Shown piece after piece: positions 32,201-36,094 of a DNA stretch of 36,094 nucleotides. The position numbers were made by a program, and so were the translations under genes. The notes under the pieces were generated by a model that searched no databases, had not been told where the DNA came from, and worked only from the letters and a program-made list of their open reading frames with translations. Location of the stretch: assembly GCA_023430545.1 (NCBI GenBank), contig JAEZAF010000101.1, forward strand, positions 1 through 36,094, given 5' to 3'. Position 1 is the first letter of the stretch, and every line of letters starts with the position of its first letter. This stretch comes from Chloroflexota bacterium (GTDB lineage: Bacteria; Chloroflexota; Anaerolineae; Aggregatilineales; Phototrophicaceae).

Positions 32201-34169
32201 GGATCAGCTTCGCTCCAGCCTCGGTATTGAAAACGGCGAGGGCGATGCCAAAAGCTATATGGGCATCCCGCTGAAAGTCAGCGGTGGCGAGGTCTTCGGT
32301 GTGCTGGCGCTGCGCGATGTGGACCGCACCCGCGCCTTTACCATCAATGACCAGCGTATTCTGGAAACGGTCGGTGCGCAGTTGAGCGCGGCTATCCAGA
32401 ATGCCCGTTACTTCGAACAGGTCAATGACCTGAACCAGAACCTCAACAAGTTGGTGGAAGAGCGCACCCGCGAACTCGAAGACGAGCGCGACCGCCTCGA
32501 TACGCTGTATCAGATCACCTCGGAACTGGCGCGGACACTCGACATGGAGCGCCTGCAGCAGCGTGCGATCGGCATGATCTCGAAGGCTGTGAACGCCGAG
32601 GACGGCGTGATCTTCGGTCTGGAGCCGATCTCCGGCGAGCTGATCACACAGGCGTATCAGGCTCCTGAATTCGTCTATGATGATCCCGAAGGCATCCGCG
32701 ACTACAAGCTGCATCCGGCGGAAGCGCTGGCCGTCTGGCTGATGGAAGAAAGCCCTGAAGCCTCGGTCGTGATCGACGACCTGCACACCTTCAAACAATG
32801 GGACATGACAGCACCGGGCGCGATTCAGTGGCGCAGTGCGCTGGCCGTCGTGCTGGAATCCAACCAGAACGATCCGCAGGGTGTGATGGTGCTGCTCTCG
32901 TCGAAGGTTGGCGCATTCGGTGAAGAAGAACTGCGTCTGGTAGTCGCGGCTGGTAATCAGGTGGCCTCGTCTATCAATAACGCGGACCTCTATCACCTGA
33001 TCCGCGATCAGGCGGACCGCCTCGGTCTGCTGCTGCGCACCGAGCAGGACGAAGCCGAGAAGAACTCCGCCATCCTCGAAGCGATTGCGGACGGTGTGAT
33101 CCTCTCCGATGCGGAAGGGAAGGTGATCCTGTTCAACAACGCCGCCGAACGTATCCTCGGGCTGCCGCGTGAACAGGTGCTCGGCCAGCCGCTGAGCCGC
33201 TTCACCGGGCTGTATGGGAACGATGTCAACCTGTGGGCGCAGGCCATTCAGGACCGCACCGCACAGGCCGATACACAGCAGCGTGAAGACTTCTTCGATC
33301 AGCGCCTGTCACTGGGGGATCGCATCGTCAGTGCGCATCTGTCGCCGGTGTTTACCAATGAGCGCCTGCTCGGTATGGTGTCCGTTTTCCGTGACATCAC
33401 CCGCGATGTCGAGATCGACCGCATGAAGGCCGAGTTCATCTCACGTGTATCACATGAATTCCGTACCCCGCTCACATCGATCAAGGGCTATAATGACCTC
33501 ATCATGATGGGTGCGCTGGGTGCACTGAATGAGACGCAGCAGCGGGCAATGTCCACCATTCGCGATAACGTTGACCGGCTGACGATGCTGGTGGAAGACG
33601 TGCTCGACATCTCGAAGGTCGATACAGGCCGCAGCTCGCTCCAGCTCGAAATCGTCAACGTCTCCGATCTGGTCGAGCGCGTCGTCAGGACGGTGAGCAG
33701 CAAGTCGCATCATCAGCGTAAAGAGCTGGACGTGACCACTAAGCTCGATCCAGAGATCGAGATGATGGAAGCGGACCGCGAAAAGCTGACGCGCATCCTG
33801 TCCAATGTCGTCGATAATGCCTTTAACTACACGCTGACCGGGGGCAAAATCGATATCAGCACCCGCTTCGATGCCGACTCCAATCAGGTGATCTTCACCG
33901 TTGCGGATACCGGCGTCGGCATTCCCGAAGAATTCCACGATGAGATCTGGAAACGCTTCCAGCGCTTTGAGGAACACGCGCTCACGCTCGATGTCGCCGG
34001 GACCGGTCTCGGCCTGTCGATTGTGAAGGAACTGGTCGAGATGCACGGCGGGCAGATCACGTTTGACTCCGAAGTTGGGAAGGGTTCGACATTCTATATT
34101 GCACTGCCGGTCAGCATCCCGGATCATCTGCGGTCGAAGACCTCGACCGGGACCTTCCGGGCCATCTAG
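26256..34169 (+). CDS. giant multi-GAF/PAS sensor histidine kinase, 2637 aa
   Basis: A single N-terminal membrane anchor (1-22) is followed by PAS1 (about 50-145). GAF domains lie at roughly 175-325, 385-535, 550-705, 730-878, 900-1040, 1065-1245 and 1262-1415. PAS2 is about 1428-1540, with further GAFs at 1560-1705, 1725-1880, 1900-2055 and 2088-2245. A coiled coil (VEERTRELEDERDRLDTL, about 2065-2085) precedes the last GAF. PAS3 (2272-2385), HisKA and HATPase close the protein. The H-box is SHEFRTPLTS (His2400); N-box NVVDNAFNYT; G1 ADTGVGIPEE; G2 GTGLGLSIVKELVEMHGG. GAFs repeat endings like ATLENARLY or AAIQNARYF. The kinase core is complete, so it should be active. Most kinases have one to three sensor domains; about fourteen is exceptional. 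Domain limits are by eye. AAGG(C)GAA precedes ATG 26256. Confidence 0.95.
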   Translation: MEVALILFIGGVITVTWLYYWTRLQQRVQLEGAGDALQGELLAEDSAELVSHEELSHITDAVLVSRAHGQLVYANTPAREMIGMNGGAPNLEYIARMAKPADSFLELFSEERQSAFRLGTRWVEASSHRIPGPGEIRTLVVMREINGGSTGSGDSLDFSKAITMINQIGETIDASIGVDQTLQTLLTIIGQHIRFDAGEINLRDAQTGAFSPRGWIGDSLYQIRLAEQGSIYQPGEGLTGWIAQHRQPLNIPEIGKIDLAPKVQEHDYHSFIGVPLLAGIEDEQLIGTLELAGTTPRKFSAGDFALLQAVSKSAAGAIHNAALYAGQVRRIEDITMLQNMVDKQISDQQSAYQDALRTDTSANSQEAAPTDPTRPGVNGTAESSNTEVFRVLSERVAQLADAQIAGVYLYDDTTRRLLPVLPFYGLPDVIARSGSIDLPPESPQRDIFEHHSYWVTNEAREEALLEALGLQTLLELGNIQNMVWLPLQAGRQRIGMMMVANHLVGGFTPRDITNLQALAAQLAVVVEKVKLLQREQSIEAQLSAMQEITYVIGALTAESDFYASITSRIAALMGIEMCGILLYDEEKQKLVSRLPFHGVPDDVIRDYSISLEPGSVYDELWTDERYWYSNRVQTDTLTYSAGLDQLAADLNVQKTLFAVLESGGRKLGVVQASNKLNGQDFTDADARLLLTFATQAAAVIENARLFQEIQQRSEMAQQLRRLAEAAGSVATDEDALQDLLGEIARVMNSKIAFVNMLSQGGTLVTYPNWMYGIELNEPIVQDTYSPGFEHSVVRSRRPFLSNNVARDVRVLTSYRELSKQLGIHSTLMVPLVVGDKVLGELGISNRENGDYVEEDLSMLDTIGAQISAALDRLLLYRATGQNLTRRMEELDAISRISNELTITLDFDQILNMIRKEALNATDANGATVALLQPQDKWPSPTEPLIERRLGNARVMTELADVEHRAIIRGGTSSIVDDYTLTEDLTASPPEARSALAASIVYHNEVVGVLHLYHAEPNHFDDQSAAFVHTLAVKASLGYGNAVRFEEQMERSERLRRRVEQLNRIFELGNMLPSSTEPVMVLEAVAYSVQQAVGYDIVLMLSVDDDNGVVRRVAHAGMPLEAFERTRDQRVPLAALEKLLSYEQYMTSESYLFPAEERAIWYHRELDGLTLTFEGKRGIAYENSQSWRDGDLLLVPIRGTTGRLLGLMSLDLPQDNHRPDRMTIEVLEIFAHQASATLENARLYRASVGSAEQEVRLNEVMESVASTLDVNQIVDAVASGISRLLPATRLTVALLDAERKGFEVVRVTLEADGTFQSSRDRRVSLGRTALGHVYLHRDDLVYRASDPDLPDFEDLRTWVSNGDKVGIVLPLVTGGECLGAMQVGSTRSEPRAFLSSQSLLKRLAQLVAASVQNARLFNQAYSLQVLNQSVVEAIQQGIVVLNSSGRIVSINEYMRNRYGWQDSSAGQDLFVYRPELLDLIGRELRFVLENGIPQERVNQMTIEPDEEMLVRNFYMYPMLSNESVRGAVLLVEDVTERAQLEEAMEARANQLAALTAVSTRITATLEREEVITVSLQEMSQLIRYNTMTLWRRSGSSLVLIGTAGTEGIDSNQETRIRIADYDRVRQVVEKRQVVVVNSENPMTEELLPGETEVRSWMGVPLVNQSHVIGLIALTQTTPNVYDSISDQNIAMAFASQVAISITNADLFEQTFDRTNELGTLLEAAQATSASQDINQVLATVTQLMLGALEMDQCRIMIWNEVERTLDVQVDTSPIDPSRTAAPGTQYPLLNDSAHIHALKERDVVVLSQNDRTEQFPREMHALIDDQVMARMLVPLASPEGSIGLIQLDQFANDGREMTQQKVRLARALGSQVSVAIQNARLTSEMATMFNEALVINDLSRAISTKLNLEEMIAIVRDQIPALTGSSELYLALRQPNTDMIFFPVAVRKGQPYEIPPRTLGKDEVSHIIRTGRQLSLGADYYTPDQLRSSLGIENGEGDAKSYMGIPLKVSGGEVFGVLALRDVDRTRAFTINDQRILETVGAQLSAAIQNARYFEQVNDLNQNLNKLVEERTRELEDERDRLDTLYQITSELARTLDMERLQQRAIGMISKAVNAEDGVIFGLEPISGELITQAYQAPEFVYDDPEGIRDYKLHPAEALAVWLMEESPEASVVIDDLHTFKQWDMTAPGAIQWRSALAVVLESNQNDPQGVMVLLSSKVGAFGEEELRLVVAAGNQVASSINNADLYHLIRDQADRLGLLLRTEQDEAEKNSAILEAIADGVILSDAEGKVILFNNAAERILGLPREQVLGQPLSRFTGLYGNDVNLWAQAIQDRTAQADTQQREDFFDQRLSLGDRIVSAHLSPVFTNERLLGMVSVFRDITRDVEIDRMKAEFISRVSHEFRTPLTSIKGYNDLIMMGALGALNETQQRAMSTIRDNVDRLTMLVEDVLDISKVDTGRSSLQLEIVNVSDLVERVVRTVSSKSHHQRKELDVTTKLDPEIEMMEADREKLTRILSNVVDNAFNYTLTGGKIDISTRFDADSNQVIFTVADTGVGIPEEFHDEIWKRFQRFEEHALTLDVAGTGLGLSIVKELVEMHGGQITFDSEVGKGSTFYIALPVSIPDHLRSKTSTGTFRAI

Positions 34170-34231
34170 CGCCGCTGAAAAGCCGGACAACCCGTATTTC
34201 AGACGTCGGAACAGCACCACCTGGAGAGTAT

Positions 34232-34624
34232 ATGGCAAGGATTTTAGTAGCCGAAGACGAACGCGACATCCGCGACCTGATCAACTTCACACTGACGTTT
34301 GCAGGGCATACCATGACCCTCGCCAGCAACGGGCAGGAAGCCGTTACGCTGGCGAAGCAGGCGGCGCAGAATGCCGCCCTGCCAGACCTGATCATGATGG
34401 ATGTGCGTATGCCGAAGATGACCGGCTATGAAGCCTGTCGGGAATTGAAGGCCGACCCGCAGTTGAATCCGATCCCGGTCGTGTTTCTTTCGGCCAAGGG
34501 GCAGGATGATGAGGTCCAGACCGGTATTGAGGCCGGTGCTATCGATTACATTCTCAAGCCGTTCGCGCCGGATGATCTCATCCGCCGGATCGCTGAGATT
34601 TTGCAGCGCATCGGTGCGCAGTAG
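34232..34624 (+). CDS. single-domain response regulator (CheY-like)
   Basis: 130 residues, a receiver only. The acidic pair is E8-D9, phospho-acceptor Asp57 is in LIMMDVRMPKMTGYEAC, Ser87 is in VFLSAKG, and Lys109 is in YILKPFAPDD. With no output domain it probably relays phosphate or acts by protein contact. It lies 62 bases after the kinase and 11 bases before the hydrolase-like gene. GGAGAG about seven bases upstream supports ATG 34232. It is the second receiver flanking the kinase; a branched relay is inference. Confidence 0.95.
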   Translation: MARILVAEDERDIRDLINFTLTFAGHTMTLASNGQEAVTLAKQAAQNAALPDLIMMDVRMPKMTGYEACRELKADPQLNPIPVVFLSAKGQDDEVQTGIEAGAIDYILKPFAPDDLIRRIAEILQRIGAQ

Positions 34625-34635
34625 GGCAAGCATCA

Positions 34636-35904
34636 ATGAGCGCAATTATGGTTGGTGGGGATATTGTCCATTACGAGGTGCTTGGGCGCGGTCGTCCAGC
34701 GGTGCTGATTCACGGCTGGGTCGGGTCCTGGCGCTACTGGATTCCCACCATGCAGTTGCTTCACCTCAAGTATCGTGTTTACGCGATTGACCTGTTCGGG
34801 TTTGGCGACTCTGCCAAGAATCCCGAAAAATATACGCTGGACTATCAGCTCACCCTGCTGGAAGAGTTCATGAACCAGCTCGGTCTGAGCAAGGCGGCAC
34901 TGATCGGTCATGGCCTGGGGGCGTATGTCGTCACGGCCTTTGCGGGTCGCCATCCTGATATGGTCCCACGCCTGCTGATCGCGAGTGCGCCGCTGTTCGA
35001 TCCCGGTGATCTGGCGACGCGTGGTCAGCGTGTGCTGCTCAATAAGCCGAAGACGGCGGATGAGCCGCCGCCACCGCGCCCACTGAATCCGCTGAAGACC
35101 GCAGATGATGCGCCGCGTCCGTTGAATCCGCCGAAAACGGCTGATGCGACGTCTGGCAAAATCGACGCGACGGTCGTCCGCCGACCTGAACTGCATTCGC
35201 TGCCCGACAGCGAAGCCACCATCCGCAATGTCAACAGCATCGACCGTTCGCGGTTAGAGGCGGCGGCACTGGCACGCAGCCGGTCCGAAGCTGAAAAACT
35301 TCAGGCCACCAATAAGCCGGATACACGTCCGACCGAGGCAGACAAGCCCTTTCCGCCCACCTCGACCTTTCCATCGACGCCGATCGAGCGCAAGGACGAA
35401 ACACCCCTGATGCGTCCGGCAGAACTGCGCCACGAGTTGAAGCTCTCGGATCTGCCTGTGTCCAGTTCGCCGACAGACAATCCGCTTTACGGTCGGGTAG
35501 GCCGTTACGACAGTGCGACGCTGCTTCAGCGCTGCTTTAAAAAGACGGAACCGGAATTCGGCAAGCTGTCACAGGACGTCAGCAAGCAGGATGATCGTGC
35601 GATTCAGTCCCTGACGAAGAACTTCGATCCGGGCGAGCTGCTTGATACACTGCGGACGCTGCCTATGCCGGTGGTGGTGGTGCATGGTGTCGATGATCCG
35701 GTGATCGATGTGCCAAACGAGAATATCTGGACGTATATCACCGCCAACAAGGAAGAATCACTGCTGCCGATTCCGCTGCCGGGTGTGCGTCACTTCCCGA
35801 TGCTGGAAGCGTCGAGCTTTCCGCGTCTGGTGACCGATTTCCTCGACGCACCGGATGTCAGCAAGCTGGAAGTCAAGGAAATCTGGCGTCGTCGTTCGCG
35901 GTAA
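34636..35904 (+). CDS. alpha/beta-hydrolase-fold protein with Gly at nucleophile site and long disordered insert
   Basis: 422 residues. N-terminal hydrolase core: VLIHGWVGSWRYWIP (oxyanion HG), AIDLFGFGDSAK, then IGHGLGAYVV (residues 90-99), where canonical GHSxG has Gly93 in place of the nucleophilic Ser. Residues about 130-290 are a proline/lysine-rich, disorder-prone insert with PRPLNPLKTADDA and PRPLNPPKTADAT repeats where a lid normally sits. The C-terminal core keeps the acid region HGVDDPVID and a His in GVRHFPMLEA. With Ser missing it may be an inactive binding protein, or use another mechanism. The change is a single base (GGC for AGC). It starts 11 bases after the receiver gene, so it is likely co-transcribed with the signalling block. 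Confidence 0.85.
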   Translation: MSAIMVGGDIVHYEVLGRGRPAVLIHGWVGSWRYWIPTMQLLHLKYRVYAIDLFGFGDSAKNPEKYTLDYQLTLLEEFMNQLGLSKAALIGHGLGAYVVTAFAGRHPDMVPRLLIASAPLFDPGDLATRGQRVLLNKPKTADEPPPPRPLNPLKTADDAPRPLNPPKTADATSGKIDATVVRRPELHSLPDSEATIRNVNSIDRSRLEAAALARSRSEAEKLQATNKPDTRPTEADKPFPPTSTFPSTPIERKDETPLMRPAELRHELKLSDLPVSSSPTDNPLYGRVGRYDSATLLQRCFKKTEPEFGKLSQDVSKQDDRAIQSLTKNFDPGELLDTLRTLPMPVVVVHGVDDPVIDVPNENIWTYITANKEESLLPIPLPGVRHFPMLEASSFPRLVTDFLDAPDVSKLEVKEIWRRRSR

Positions 35905-35957
35905 AATTGTTTTGATGATTGATTTTGTTATATTCCCCCATCCTGCAACATTGATCG

Positions 35958-35986
35958 GACGGACAGGCCCTGACCTGTCCGTTTTG
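35958..35986 (+). terminator. rho-independent terminator (REP-like stem)
   Basis: ACGGACAGG-CCCTGA-CCTGTCCGT followed by TTTG. The GGACAGG...CCTGTCC stem resembles the window's REP family, here with a T run that makes it a terminator. Confidence 0.8.
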
Positions 35987-35994
35987 TGAATCCC

Positions 35995-36094
35995 ATGACC
36001 ATACCCTCCCATACCCTTCAACCTGCACTGATCTTCGCCAATGGAGACATCAATGATGGCGTGATGGTGCGGCGTGCCCTGACGATCACGCAGG
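35995..36094 (+). CDS. thiamine pyrophosphokinase, N-terminal fragment
   Basis: 33 residues to the window edge, open to the end. ALIFANGDINDGVMVRRAL is the typical opening of thiamine diphosphokinases, in which the glycine and acidic residues contribute to the nucleotide/metal site. The enzyme makes thiamine diphosphate from thiamine and ATP. The rest of the gene is outside the window. The start ATG 35995 follows the terminator by about 10 bases and has no clear ribosome-binding site, so a different start cannot be excluded. Confidence 0.75.
   Translation, partial: MTIPSHTLQPALIFANGDINDGVMVRRALTITQ

Noticed and set aside
28707..32996. Long minus-strand frames opposite the kinase (e.g. 28707-30260, 31761-32996)
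   Set aside because: Shadows of the kinase reading frame, with no recognisable motifs and no ribosome-binding sites.

Overview
The window looks like a piece of a Chloroflexota (Anaerolineae-type) chromosome. This is an inference from gene style, not from a taxonomic marker. The clues are a very long multi-GAF/PAS histidine kinase, exported proteins with Thr/Pro/Glu-rich tails or linkers, a bactofilin, an L25/Ctc ribosomal protein, moderately high GC, GTG starts, and intergenic regions full of short palindromic repeats. Most genes are housekeeping or envelope functions. No prophage, insertion sequence or CRISPR array was seen.

Layout. 1-746 (-): amino-terminal part of an MmeI-type restriction-modification enzyme, cut by the window edge. 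747-1358: a gene-free stretch with a composite repeat. 1359-2125: a small hypothetical gene and a cold-shock gene with a long leader. 2187-3908 (-): a phosphatase overlapping a bactofilin gene, then a DUF2867 protein. That last gene is divergent from a methyltransferase (4011), with a consensus CRP-type palindrome between them. 4698-5840: QueG. 5932-7244 (-): ribosomal L25 and a small membrane protein. 7398-7469 (-): tRNA-Gly(CCC). 7656-9752: two exported proteins. 9956-11569: a cation/proton antiporter fused to a rhodanese. 11689-13533 (-): a CLC chloride channel/transporter. 13534-14249: a gene-free, repeat-rich stretch holding a second copy of the composite element. 14250-16527 (-): a tandem pair of GT87-like membrane proteins. 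16639-18492: TypA/BipA. 18670-21103: a small STAS-like protein, an exported alpha/beta hydrolase and a HAD phosphatase.

21185-22537 (-) is an AT-richer pair of exported proteins of unknown function; the second appears to begin at an ACG codon. 22766-23652 (-) holds a CsaA-like tRNA-binding protein between two small membrane proteins. 23733-24626 (-) is a Tat-exported cyclase-family hydrolase. A REP-rich gap follows.

25221-36094 is a co-directional signalling block: a response regulator with a degenerate GGDEF domain, a 2637-residue histidine kinase with about 11 GAF and 3 PAS domains, a stand-alone receiver, an alpha/beta-hydrolase-fold protein with Gly at the nucleophile position, and the start of a thiamine pyrophosphokinase. 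The kinase probably integrates many inputs and passes phosphate to the two flanking receivers.

The most unusual items are the composite intergenic element (884-1190 and 13738-14008), the ACG-start exported protein in an AT-rich cassette, the giant kinase module with its degenerate partners, the tandem GT87-like pair, and the consensus CRP-like operator at 3962-3977.
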